Source: Alphaproteobacteria bacterium (GTDB lineage Bacteria; Pseudomonadota; Alphaproteobacteria; Rhodospirillales; Rhodospirillaceae). From it: a stretch of 64,000 bases of DNA. Positions 51,915-60,674 of the stretch are shown piece by piece. The DNA lies in contig JAURPI010000025.1 in assembly GCA_030835385.1 (NCBI GenBank), positions 1-64,000 on the forward strand, read 5' to 3'. The translations under genes were made by a program, and so were the position numbers. How positions within the stretch are numbered: position 1 is the first letter of the stretch; each line of letters opens with the position of its first letter. The notes under the pieces were generated by a model. That model did not search any database. It was not told the DNA's origin and saw nothing but the letters and a program-made list of their open reading frames with translations.

Positions 51915-53026
51915 TTTCGTGCGCTAATTGCCATATAGCCATACACCGGCTTGTCATCTGTCGCTTTGCCGACAAACTGGGCTTCGGCTTCGCCCAATGT
52001 CACCTTGTCCTCGTCGAACCCCGCCTGTGTGCAGATTCCAATAAAATCCTCATCTTGGACGGTGCCCAGATAAGGTTCATTGTTGTTGATCGACATCCAG
52101 TCCGAATAATATTTATCGAGTGGTTTATCGGGCGTTATGCCATCCATGTGGATCATGAGACCGCCAGGTGCAAGGAGGCGGTGGCATTCTCTGAAGATCG
52201 CGCGAATGGCACGCCGTGACGTTTCATGAAGGATAGCGTGAGAAACGATTAGGTCGAAACTGCCGTCTTCAAAGTTTGTGTGTTCCGCGTTCTGTTGCGA
52301 AAACTGGACTTCTTTGCCCATGGCAACAGCGCGGGCGTGTCCATATCGCAAACATGTCGCTGCGACATCAATGGCGTGAATCTCGGCGTCGGGAAACAAA
52401 TCACAATAGGGCAGGGTCGAGTGACCCACCGTACATCCCATATCTAGAACGCGCTTTGGTGAGATTTCGCCGAACTGTTGGCGCATCCATGCGGCGAGCG
52501 TGAAACCCATATCGTCGAGATTCGGACCGAGCCCGCCCATGGAGTAGAGGCGAAAGGTGCGATCAAATTCTGCGCCTGCAAAGACATCGTCAGCGACCAT
52601 TTCTTGCTGATAGCTTCCCGGCTTGCAGTGCATATCAACAGCTGACAAATACGGAGGTATTTTGACCGAGTCGTCGAGCGTGAGGGAGCCCAACTTGCCA
52701 CGCAACGATTTGGCGCGATCGATCAAATCAGGCAGTTGTCGCTCTATGCTGGGTCCAACTGTGTCGTAAAGCATTTCCTGGGTGGTGCGCATCATGGAAC
52801 TCCACCACATGTTATGTGGTTCGTTTTCTAGTGCTTCTCGCATCTCCCGTCGTGGTGGGCAGGACCCATCAGTTCGTTTTGACAAAACTTTTTCATTCAA
52901 GATGGCTTCGTTGCCATGGAAGAAGTTGCGCATGCCGAACACCCGGAGCGTTTTAATAAAGCTCTGTGCGCTTTGTTCGTCGTGGGTTGCGTCGGCGAAC
53001 ATGGCATGATCCGAATTGTTGCGCAT
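51911..53026 (-). CDS. SAM-dependent methyltransferase with long N-terminal domain (paralogue C)
   Basis: 371 aa from ATG 53026, with GGAG 8 nt upstream; an open frame of 28 more codons precedes it but lacks a site. Same plan as the genes at 847 and 5623: Q-E-M-L-Y-D-T-V, E-R-Q-L-P-D-L-I and M-H-C-K-P-G-S-Y in the N-terminal region, motif I V-L-D-M-G-C-T-V-G-H-S, H-A-I-D-V, F-D-L-I-V-S and N-N-N-E-P-Y. The HHC motif is here M-H-C. The small protein gene is divergent at 53146 and the TRAP binding protein is coupled downstream. Confidence 0.86.
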   Translation of the reverse strand: MRNNSDHAMFADATHDEQSAQSFIKTLRVFGMRNFFHGNEAILNEKVLSKRTDGSCPPRREMREALENEPHNMWWSSMMRTTQEMLYDTVGPSIERQLPDLIDRAKSLRGKLGSLTLDDSVKIPPYLSAVDMHCKPGSYQQEMVADDVFAGAEFDRTFRLYSMGGLGPNLDDMGFTLAAWMRQQFGEISPKRVLDMGCTVGHSTLPYCDLFPDAEIHAIDVAATCLRYGHARAVAMGKEVQFSQQNAEHTNFEDGSFDLIVSHAILHETSRRAIRAIFRECHRLLAPGGLMIHMDGITPDKPLDKYYSDWMSINNNEPYLGTVQDEDFIGICTQAGFDEDKVTLGEAEAQFVGKATDDKPVYGYMAISARK

Positions 53027-53145
53027 CGTGGCTCTCCGTAATGTCTCTTTAAGGGTGGCAGGCTCACCAGTATTACAGTCATAATATCGTATTACAGGGT
53101 AAAAACTCAAAGGCCGGACGGACCCGGCTGGTTGTGGGGCGCAAA

Positions 53146-53511
53146 ATGACGGCAGACTCTCGAAAACCGCGGCAAAAGACCGCCAAGGGCCGCCGCCCGT
53201 TCTTTTTGGAGAGTGCAGACTCTGACAGGCTTTTGGCCATGATCACGGCCCTTGTGGGGGAGGTGTCGATTCTTAAAGACAGGGTGGATACCCATGAGCG
53301 CCTTGCGGCGGCGGGCAAGGTCGCGACCCCTGAAGAAATAGAGGCTTATGAACCTGACGAATCCGTTGAAGATGAGCGTGAGGCGGCCAGGGTGGCTATG
53401 CTTGACCGCGTTTTCCGGATTATTTCGGCAAACCGGAATCAGGCGCAAACTTCGGATGATGAAGAATATGACGCGTTGATTGATCAGTTTGCCAACGACG
53501 ATAAAGCCTAG
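53146..53511 (+). CDS. Small coiled-coil-like protein, second copy, divergent to methyltransferase C
   Basis: 121 aa from ATG 53146 (a GTG four codons earlier is possible). Homologue of 5283-5609: M-I-T-A-L-V-G-E-V-S-I-L-K-D-R-V-D-T near residue 27, then P-D-E-S-V-E-D-E-R-E-A and a helix L-D-R-V-F-R-I-I-S. Basic N-terminus (R-K-P-R-Q-K-T-A-K-G-R-R) and acidic C-terminus. No family recognised. It is separated from the methyltransferase start by 119 bp on opposite strands, likely sharing a promoter region. Confidence 0.72.
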   Translation: MTADSRKPRQKTAKGRRPFFLESADSDRLLAMITALVGEVSILKDRVDTHERLAAAGKVATPEEIEAYEPDESVEDEREAARVAMLDRVFRIISANRNQAQTSDDEEYDALIDQFANDDKA

Positions 53512-53520
53512 CGACTCAGC

Positions 53521-54546
53521 CTAGGGTGATTGGCGCGCGAACGCGTCGCGGCCTGTCGCAATGAGATCCATGATTTCCTGCGCCCGACCACCGATTTCGT
53601 CAATCAGAGCTCGTTGGTTGGGGAGGGTGCGGTCTCGAAACTCTGAACGTTGTTCGGCTGATAGTTCATGAACTGTCGCACCCATCTCGGATAGGCGCTG
53701 TTCTTCATCGTTCAAAAGTTCATTCGCCATATCGCGTTGGGTCGATTCAGATCCGAAGCTCGTGGCAACAATGTCTTGGTCTGCTGGCGATAGACGATCA
53801 AACCAACGCCTGTTGACGACGCTAAACCCGAATTGCCGTGCATGTCGTGTGCGTGTCATGTGTCCTGCGTACTCTGCTTCGCCACCGCTGGCATATAAAA
53901 CCAAGCTCGACTCACCGCCTTCAACCAAACCGGTCTGCAGACTGGAGACAAGCTCGGTCCTCTGGATGTGGATGACATCAGCACCAATGGCCTGAAGAAA
54001 AAGGACAGATGCCGACGATTGCAAAGACCGCATCCGGTAACCTGCCGTGTCTGCAGGTGTCAGTAAGGGTTTGTTGCCGTAAATATTCAGCCAGCCAACA
54101 TCTTGCCAATTCAGAACGATAAATCCGCTATCTTCAGCAAGTTCGGCGTAGGGTTTCTTAAGATAGTTGTCGACGACGAAGTGAACCTCGTCGAGGCTGT
54201 CAAACAAGAAGGGTGCGGTCAGTAAACCAAATTCAGGAACAACCCGGGACATACCCGAGTCGCTAAAACTGGAAATGTGTACGCGACCCCGCAGGAGGGA
54301 CGGCATGCGGCTTTCCTCACCGCCTGTTTCGCCCCTGATCAGCATACGCAGTCTGATTTTACCCTGAGACCGTTCCTGCACGGTTTTCTCGTAGTCGAGC
54401 CAAATGCGTTCGCCGATGTCACCGGGAAATGTGGCTGCACCTACTGTGCCGAGAAACTCTTCTTCAGCGCCTTCGCTCGGAATAGAGATGATAATTACAA
54501 TCGTGAACACGATGGTGATGCCGATGTACCACATGAAGGAATGCAT
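53521..54546 (-). CDS. TRAP transporter solute-binding protein (DctP family), orphan 4
   Basis: 341 aa from ATG 54546 (an internal Met four codons later is possible). A hydrophobic signal peptide to about residue 26 (I-V-I-I-I-S-I-P-S-E-G-A), then I-R-L-R-M-L-I-R-G-E-T-G-G, G-Y-R-M-R-S-L with the conserved Arg, L-Q-T-G-L-V-E-G-G-E, and C-terminal I-G-G-R-A-Q-E-I-M. No permease near. Convergent with the small coiled-coil-like gene (9 nt between stops). Longer start codons up to 54615 are less likely, as the signal peptide would be buried. Confidence 0.84.
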   Translation of the reverse strand: MHSFMWYIGITIVFTIVIIISIPSEGAEEEFLGTVGAATFPGDIGERIWLDYEKTVQERSQGKIRLRMLIRGETGGEESRMPSLLRGRVHISSFSDSGMSRVVPEFGLLTAPFLFDSLDEVHFVVDNYLKKPYAELAEDSGFIVLNWQDVGWLNIYGNKPLLTPADTAGYRMRSLQSSASVLFLQAIGADVIHIQRTELVSSLQTGLVEGGESSLVLYASGGEAEYAGHMTRTRHARQFGFSVVNRRWFDRLSPADQDIVATSFGSESTQRDMANELLNDEEQRLSEMGATVHELSAEQRSEFRDRTLPNQRALIDEIGGRAQEIMDLIATGRDAFARQSP

Positions 54547-54681
54547 ATAAGTCACGCGCCTGATCGCTTTGAATTTACTGATCTTGGCATGTCGGTGTGA
54601 GCGTCTACAATGCACCTTAATCGATCAGACGGTGTGCTGGCGTCATGAAAAGCCAGAAGCGCCTGACTCATGGAGGGATGA

Positions 54682-55812
54682 ATGGAAATTAAGGCTGCGG
54701 TCTTGCGCGAAGTTGGGGCAAAGCCGCCCTATGCAGATAGCACCCCCCTCAAAATAGAAACCCTTGAGTTAGACCCGCCTGGTCCCGGTGAATTGCTTGT
54801 TCAAGTCAAAGCAGCGGGCCTGTGCCATTCCGACCTATCTGTAATCAATGGCAGTCGGCCGCGACCCACGCCTATGGCGCTCGGTCATGAAGCGGCTGGT
54901 GTGGTTAAGGAGGTTGGTAGTGGTGTGACCCGGTTCTCCGTCGGCGATCATGTGGTGCTGGTGTTTGTACCCAGTTGTGGTCATTGCGTGCCCTGTGCAG
55001 AGGGTCGACCAGCATTGTGTGAGCCTGGCGCAGCAGCAAACGTCGCCGGGACATTGGTGTCTGGTGAGCGGCGCCTGCATGTCGACAATGATGACGTGCA
55101 TCATCATCTTGGCGTTTCGGCTTTTGCAGATCATGCGGTGGTCAGCGAAACCTCCTGTGTCAAAATCGATCCGTCCCTCACGTTTGAAGAGGCGGCACTG
55201 TTCGGATGTGCTGTGATTACTGGGGTTGGCGCCGTGATAAACACGGCCAAGGTTGAGCCCGGCTCTCGTGTTGCGGTTATCGGCTTGGGTGGCGTTGGTC
55301 TGAACTCTTTGTTGGGTGCCGTCCTGGCCGGCGCGAAACAAATCGTTGCCGTAGACCTTCGTGACGACAAGCTTGCTTTGGCTCGGCAACTCGGCGCAAC
55401 AGACGCTGTAAATGCTAGCGATAATAACGCCATTGAAGCGATCAAAGAGCTGACCGGTGGTGGCGTGGACTATGCCTTTGAAATGGCCGGTTCCGTTCCG
55501 GCTTTGGAGTTGGCGTGGGCCATCACCGCCCGTGGTGGCGAAACCATAACGGCCGGTTTGCCGCATCCTGACAAACGCATGAACTTGCCGCCGGTTCAAT
55601 TGGTCGGCGAAGAACGGACGCTGAAGGGGAGTTATCTGGGGAGTTGCGTACCTGTCCGCGACATCCCGACCTACATCGACTTATATAAAAGCGGCAAGCT
55701 CCCCGTTGATCGACTGATGTCGGACCGCATCGCTCTGGGAGATATCAATGCAGCCTTTGATCGTCTCGCCGCCGGCGAAACCGTGCGCCAAGTTATTGTC
55801 TTTGATTCTTGA
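54682..55812 (+). CDS. Zinc-dependent alcohol dehydrogenase (MDR)
   Basis: 376 aa, the class-III-like length. Catalytic zinc ligands C-H-S-D near residue 48 and G-H-E-A-A-G near 69. Structural zinc set of four Cys in C-G-H-C-V-P-C-A-E-G-R-P-A-L-C, near 97-111. Cofactor loop G-L-G-G-V-G near 206. Oxidises an alcohol or aldehyde adduct with NAD. GGAGG precedes the ATG. First of a plus-strand unit with the M24 and ThDP genes, 27 nt before the next gene. Confidence 0.92.
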   Translation: MEIKAAVLREVGAKPPYADSTPLKIETLELDPPGPGELLVQVKAAGLCHSDLSVINGSRPRPTPMALGHEAAGVVKEVGSGVTRFSVGDHVVLVFVPSCGHCVPCAEGRPALCEPGAAANVAGTLVSGERRLHVDNDDVHHHLGVSAFADHAVVSETSCVKIDPSLTFEEAALFGCAVITGVGAVINTAKVEPGSRVAVIGLGGVGLNSLLGAVLAGAKQIVAVDLRDDKLALARQLGATDAVNASDNNAIEAIKELTGGGVDYAFEMAGSVPALELAWAITARGGETITAGLPHPDKRMNLPPVQLVGEERTLKGSYLGSCVPVRDIPTYIDLYKSGKLPVDRLMSDRIALGDINAAFDRLAAGETVRQVIVFDS

Positions 55813-55839
55813 TCCGCTTTACCTACTGAAAGATCAGTC

Positions 55840-57123
55840 ATGCTGTTGAACAAAGCCCGCGCCTATGAGGTGATGGATAAACATGGTCTCGACGGGTTGG
55901 TCGCCGTCAACCAGATTAATATTTACTACCTTACAGATTACTGGGGCCCGCTCATGCGGATGCGCCGGATGTTTTTCAATTATGCCGTCTTACCGCGCAA
56001 TGAAGATGCTCTAGCAGCCTTGGTTGAAACTGCGGTTGGGCTGTTACGATTGTTTGAAGATAAGTCGCTGACGTGGGTGCCCAACGTGTGCGGCTACACC
56101 CATCCGATCTATTCTGATCGCCGTGATTTCGATCCAGATGTGGAAGAGCCTGAAGCGGTGCAAGAGGGCATCAAGTGGCCCGTGAATGAATCGCTACTTT
56201 CTGCAACCGATGAGGACTACCTCAAGTACGCGGAAGAATTTAAGGGGCAGTACTCCGTCAACCCACTCTATGCTCTGAAGAAGGCGATCAAAGATGCGGG
56301 GTTAGAGAAAGCAAATGTGGGGTGTGATGATCCTCGAGTCATAAGTTGGCTGAACGATATTGGTTTGCCGGATCTTTCAGGAGTTGAGGCGACAACCATC
56401 TTCCGTGAAATTCGCATGGTCAAAACGCCCGATGAATTGACGATTCTGCGAGACGCCGCCGCGATGAATGAAATCGCAGTCAACACTGCGATCGAATCAC
56501 TTCATGTGGGGATGGAGCAAAGCGAACTCGAGATCATTTACAACACAGAGCTGGCCAAACGTGGCGGGAAGGGCGTGTATCTGTCGACGGGATCGATGGG
56601 CCGGCGGCGTTCTCAAGTGAAGGAAGGGCAGCTCATCACCTTTGATGGGTTGTGTGAGCACAAGCATTACCATGGCGATATGGGGCGTACGGCCATTTGT
56701 GGTGAGCCGACGGCTGAAATGCTCAAGCGCAATCAGATTATGCGGAAGGGCTGCGAAATCGCCTACGACATGATCAAGCCGGGTGTGAAGGGCCGTGAGA
56801 TGACAACCCGCGTAATAGATGAAATGCGAAAAATGGGTTTTCCTGGATTCTTTATATGTACACCCCACTCCGTCGGACTTGAGCATACGGACCACCCTCT
56901 CCCGATCGGTCCAATGATGCCGGGGTCGCAGGGTGAATTCGTTTTCGAAGAGAATATGGTTTTCACCGTCGACATGCCCTACTACGAAGTCGGATGGGGC
57001 AATATGCACTTGGAAGATACCGTGCGGGTCTCAGCGGATGGCTGTGATCCCTTTAATGGTTGCGAGGTCGGTCTTCGCATCGTGCCATCTCAGGGTGGAC
57101 CGGTGTCGATTGCCGCTGAGTAG
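55840..57123 (+). CDS. M24 family metallopeptidase (Xaa-Pro/creatinase-like)
   Basis: 427 aa. N-terminal creatinase-N-like domain to about residue 190, then the pita-bread domain with metal ligands: Asp in I-T-F-D-G near 269, Asp in H-G-D-M-G-R near 280, His in T-P-H-S-V-G-L-E-H near 347, and the final Glu in H-L-E-D-T near 395. At the penultimate ligand, where most have V-E-P, it reads V-D-M-P, so Asp replaces Glu. Could be a peptidase or a creatinase-like C-N hydrolase. Cytosolic; 8 nt before the ThDP gene. Confidence 0.88.
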   Translation: MLLNKARAYEVMDKHGLDGLVAVNQINIYYLTDYWGPLMRMRRMFFNYAVLPRNEDALAALVETAVGLLRLFEDKSLTWVPNVCGYTHPIYSDRRDFDPDVEEPEAVQEGIKWPVNESLLSATDEDYLKYAEEFKGQYSVNPLYALKKAIKDAGLEKANVGCDDPRVISWLNDIGLPDLSGVEATTIFREIRMVKTPDELTILRDAAAMNEIAVNTAIESLHVGMEQSELEIIYNTELAKRGGKGVYLSTGSMGRRRSQVKEGQLITFDGLCEHKHYHGDMGRTAICGEPTAEMLKRNQIMRKGCEIAYDMIKPGVKGREMTTRVIDEMRKMGFPGFFICTPHSVGLEHTDHPLPIGPMMPGSQGEFVFEENMVFTVDMPYYEVGWGNMHLEDTVRVSADGCDPFNGCEVGLRIVPSQGGPVSIAAE

Positions 57124-57131
57124 GAGAGGAC

Positions 57132-58892
57132 GTGGCCCGGCAAAAGAAGAAATCAGCTGCACCTAATACCAACCGCATGAATGGCGGTGAGGTCATTGCC
57201 CAGGCGCTTGCCGGTTATGGGGTGTGTACAGTGGCGTGTTTGTCGGGCACAGCCCATACGCACCTCTTGTTCGCGTTCGAGAACCAAAACATAGATATCG
57301 TATCTGGTCGGCATGAGACGGCAACGGTTGCTGTGGCTGACGGGTACGCGCGGGTAGCGGGTCGACTTGGTGTTGCCTTGATCAAAGCTGACCAAGGTTT
57401 GCCTAATGCTATGTCGGGGATCATTACAGCCAATCAGGCGTGCTCTCCTGTTGTTATATTGGTCTCTATGTTGCCTGATCCAAAACGTGAAGCGGCAGAT
57501 GAGTGGACCAACGACTGGTTGGACATGGTCAAACCTTACGCAAAGTGGGTGCGTAGTGTGCCATCTGCGGATCGTTTGGAAGAGTTTGTGCACGCTGCAG
57601 CCCGCCATGCTCTGACAGGGCGGCCTGGCGTAGCTGTCCTTGGCATTCCGCAACATTTTGAGGGACAAGCGGTCGACGCGGTCAAGTCTTATGCACCGGT
57701 AGCGCCAGAGTCACCTGCGCCCAATCTAGATTCAATTGACCGCGCCGCCGATCTTTTGGCGAAAGCAAAACGCCCAATGATTCTGGCAGGTAGTGGTGCA
57801 GCGCTGTCGGGTGCGGGAGCTGCTCTTAGAAAATTTTCTAAGTCGTTCAATATACCTACCCTTGCGAACGCTCTTGGGCGTGGTCTCGTTCCAGAGGATA
57901 TGACCCTCGGATTCTCTTGGCCGTTGGCGCAGGTTGCAGCCAAAGAGGCTGATGTTGTCTTGGTTGTTGGTATGCGTTTAACCGAACGTATAGGTTATGG
58001 CTTGGCGCCTCGCTTTAGTGGCAAAGCTAAGTTTATTCAGATCGATGTGGAAGCGGAGGAGATTGGTCGCAATCGCGTTGTCGATGCGCCGATCTGTGGC
58101 GACGCGCGCTTGTCAGTCGAAGCGATTCACAAGGCATTGAAGAAACGCAAGGCTGCCAGAAAAGGCAAGCCAACTTGGGTCAATAAAGCATTGAAGGCGC
58201 GATTGGCTCGTATAGAAGAGCTGGGTAAAAATTCTGACAGGCCAGTTCATCCTTATCGTATTGGTCGCGACCTCATGGCACTGATGCCCGCTGATGCAAT
58301 TTATGTGGGGGACGGCGCCGACGTACAAAACTGGATGCACGCCGTGTTACGCATTCGTTCTGAGCGCGGCTTTATGGATCACTATCCGCTGGGGTCGATG
58401 GGCATTGGTACTCCGTTGGCCATTGGTGCTGCTGCTGCGGCCCGGGACATAGCGCGAGAAAATGGTGGAGAGGCGAGGCCGGTTGTGCTTGTCACTGGTG
58501 ATGGTGCATTTGGATTTTATGCGGCTGAATTCAATGCTGCTGCACTGGCCGGGCTCAAGATTGTTTGTGTTATCTCCAATGATGGCGCTTGGGGGACAGA
58601 AAAGCATGGACAGCTCAACGCTGTTGGAAAGTCTATCAACTGCGAACTAGGTCAGTGGGATTATCACGTGATTGGTCAGATGTTTGGTGGGTATGGCGAA
58701 AAGGTCGAGTCTCCAGATAATGTTAAACCTGCTCTAACGCGTGCCTTTGCCGCAGATACGTTTTCGGTCATCAACGTTCTGACCGATCCCATGGCCGGTT
58801 TGGTGCGCAAACAAGACCCGCGCGTTCAGACGGTCGCTTTTGAAGATTTGGTTTCGAGTTTAAAAACACACCATACTCCGGACGTCGCCTAA
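57132..58892 (+). CDS. ThDP-dependent enzyme, acetolactate-synthase-like, copy 1
   Basis: 586 aa from GTG 57132. Three-domain ThDP plan: N-terminal domain with the activating Glu in S-G-R-H-E-T-A-T-V near residue 57, middle domain near 190-340, and C-terminal cofactor domain with G-D-G-A-F-G-F-Y, followed about 25 residues later by S-N-D-G-A-W-G-T-E (Mg/ThDP motif, near 456-485). Decarboxylase, lyase or carboligase on a 2-oxo acid; the substrate is not defined. Its tandem paralogue follows after 27 nt. Confidence 0.9.
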   Translation: MARQKKKSAAPNTNRMNGGEVIAQALAGYGVCTVACLSGTAHTHLLFAFENQNIDIVSGRHETATVAVADGYARVAGRLGVALIKADQGLPNAMSGIITANQACSPVVILVSMLPDPKREAADEWTNDWLDMVKPYAKWVRSVPSADRLEEFVHAAARHALTGRPGVAVLGIPQHFEGQAVDAVKSYAPVAPESPAPNLDSIDRAADLLAKAKRPMILAGSGAALSGAGAALRKFSKSFNIPTLANALGRGLVPEDMTLGFSWPLAQVAAKEADVVLVVGMRLTERIGYGLAPRFSGKAKFIQIDVEAEEIGRNRVVDAPICGDARLSVEAIHKALKKRKAARKGKPTWVNKALKARLARIEELGKNSDRPVHPYRIGRDLMALMPADAIYVGDGADVQNWMHAVLRIRSERGFMDHYPLGSMGIGTPLAIGAAAAARDIARENGGEARPVVLVTGDGAFGFYAAEFNAAALAGLKIVCVISNDGAWGTEKHGQLNAVGKSINCELGQWDYHVIGQMFGGYGEKVESPDNVKPALTRAFAADTFSVINVLTDPMAGLVRKQDPRVQTVAFEDLVSSLKTHHTPDVA

Positions 58893-58919
58893 AAGCGCTG
58901 ACGCCAGAAGAGAGGCCTT

Positions 58920-60665
58920 GTGTCGAACAAAACGAACCGGATGACGGGTGCTCAATTGATGCTGAGGGCACTCAAGAAATACGACCTAACCACCGCGTTT
59001 TGTTTGGCCGGCACGGCTCATGGCCCGCTGCTGATGGAAATCGCCAAAGAAAAAATCGCAATCGTATCCGGACGTAATGAGTCGGCTACGGTTGGTGAGG
59101 CAGATGGATATGCCCGTGTTACCGGAAAGCTCGGGCTTGCCCTCATCAATGCTGAGCACGGTCTGCCTAATGCAATGACGGGGATTCTTACGGCCAATGA
59201 AGCCTGCTCGCCCGTGCTTGTGTTGTTAACGATGCCCTATGGCAATCGGGCTGACGCGCAAGGTGGATATCCCTCCAATGTTCTAGAGATGGTCTCGCCA
59301 TTTGCCAAATATTGCCAACTCGTTCCAGATGCAAATCGGTTGCAAGAGTATATAGAGGTGGCGGCACGACATGCGTTGTCCGGTCGGCCAGGCGTTGCTG
59401 TTCTTGGGATTCCTAACGGCTTCCAAACCCAGGCCATTGATTACGCCGAAGGCATTAACCCATCCATTACGCTTTCACTGGCGCCGGAACCTGACGCGGG
59501 CGCGATTGCCGAAGCGGCAGCACTCATATCCAAAGCAAAGCGACCACTCATCTTGGCGGGATCAGGCGCTGCGCTATCGGGAGCAGGTGCGGCCCTGCGA
59601 AAATTGACCAAGGCCTACAACATTCCAGTTTTTGCAAATGCACTTGGTCGCGGCCTGGTGCCTGAAGACGATGTGCTGAGCTTTTCATGGCCGTTAGCCA
59701 ACATGTCCGCCGCGCCGGCTGATGTGGTTGTTGTCTTGGGTATGCGTCTAACCCAGCGCATGGGCTACGGCCTTGCACCTCGGTTCGATAAGAAGGCGAA
59801 ATTTATTCAGATCGATATCGAGCCAGAAGAGATTGGCCGGAACCGGCCAATCCACCTTCCCATTGCGAGTGACGCCCGACGGGCGATTGAATTGCTGCAC
59901 AAAGCGCTCAAGAAAAATAAGTCGAAGCCTAAAGCGCTGCCGGTATGGATCAATAAAGGCCTCAAGCCGCGTCTAGCCAGAATGAATGAATTGGCTAAAA
60001 GCCCGAAAGGCGGGCCCATTCAGGCCTTTGATATAGCGCGGGCGGTCACCGCCCAAATGCCAAAGAATGCTATTTACGCCGGAGATGGCGCGGACACGCA
60101 AAATTGGATGCACGGCTTTCTCCGTGTCCGCACAGAACGGGCGTTTCTTGATCATTATCCGGTTGGCTGCATGGGCACCGCGTTGCCGCTTGCCGTTGGC
60201 GCGGCCGCGGCCGCCAAGGAAGAGGCGTTAGACAAGGGTAAGAAACCGCGTCCGGTGGTGTTAGTGTCCGGCGATGGGGCCTTCGGATTTTACTGCAGCG
60301 AAATCAATGGCGCGGTCCAAGCTGGTCTGCCGTTAATCATTGTCATTTGTAATGATGGCGCGTGGGGGACAGAAAAACACGGTCAGATCATGCAAATGGG
60401 AAATGTCGTGAACTGTGAATTGGGTCATAACGATTATCAATTAATTGGTGAAGCTTATGGTGCGTTGGGCCTCAAAGTTGAAGACCCAGCAGACTTAGAT
60501 GCAACGATGAAGAAAGCGTTCAAGGCTGTGAATAATGGTCCGGTGGTTGTCAATGTGATTGTCGATGGCATGGCAGGATTGTTGCGCAAGAAGGAACCTT
60601 TAATTCAAACCATCGCATTCAGTGACTTATTGGCTGGGCAAAAAGCCCAATACGGACTCGACTGA
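58920..60665 (+). CDS. ThDP-dependent enzyme, acetolactate-synthase-like, copy 2
   Basis: 581 aa from GTG 58920. Same motifs as the preceding gene: S-G-R-N-E-S-A-T-V with the Glu, V-L-V-S-G-D-G-A-F-G-F-Y, and C-N-D-G-A-W-G-T-E-K-H-G. Clearly an old duplicate; both copies keep their catalytic motifs, so they could form a heteromeric enzyme or act on related substrates. Convergent with the NSS transporter gene. Confidence 0.9.
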   Translation: MSNKTNRMTGAQLMLRALKKYDLTTAFCLAGTAHGPLLMEIAKEKIAIVSGRNESATVGEADGYARVTGKLGLALINAEHGLPNAMTGILTANEACSPVLVLLTMPYGNRADAQGGYPSNVLEMVSPFAKYCQLVPDANRLQEYIEVAARHALSGRPGVAVLGIPNGFQTQAIDYAEGINPSITLSLAPEPDAGAIAEAAALISKAKRPLILAGSGAALSGAGAALRKLTKAYNIPVFANALGRGLVPEDDVLSFSWPLANMSAAPADVVVVLGMRLTQRMGYGLAPRFDKKAKFIQIDIEPEEIGRNRPIHLPIASDARRAIELLHKALKKNKSKPKALPVWINKGLKPRLARMNELAKSPKGGPIQAFDIARAVTAQMPKNAIYAGDGADTQNWMHGFLRVRTERAFLDHYPVGCMGTALPLAVGAAAAAKEEALDKGKKPRPVVLVSGDGAFGFYCSEINGAVQAGLPLIIVICNDGAWGTEKHGQIMQMGNVVNCELGHNDYQLIGEAYGALGLKVEDPADLDATMKKAFKAVNNGPVVVNVIVDGMAGLLRKKEPLIQTIAFSDLLAGQKAQYGLD

Positions 60666-60674
60666 GCCGCACAC

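Noticed and set aside
54835-55599. Long antisense open frame of about 250 codons opposite the alcohol dehydrogenase
   Set aside because: Runs opposite a clear gene, with low-complexity His/Thr-rich sequence and no domain.
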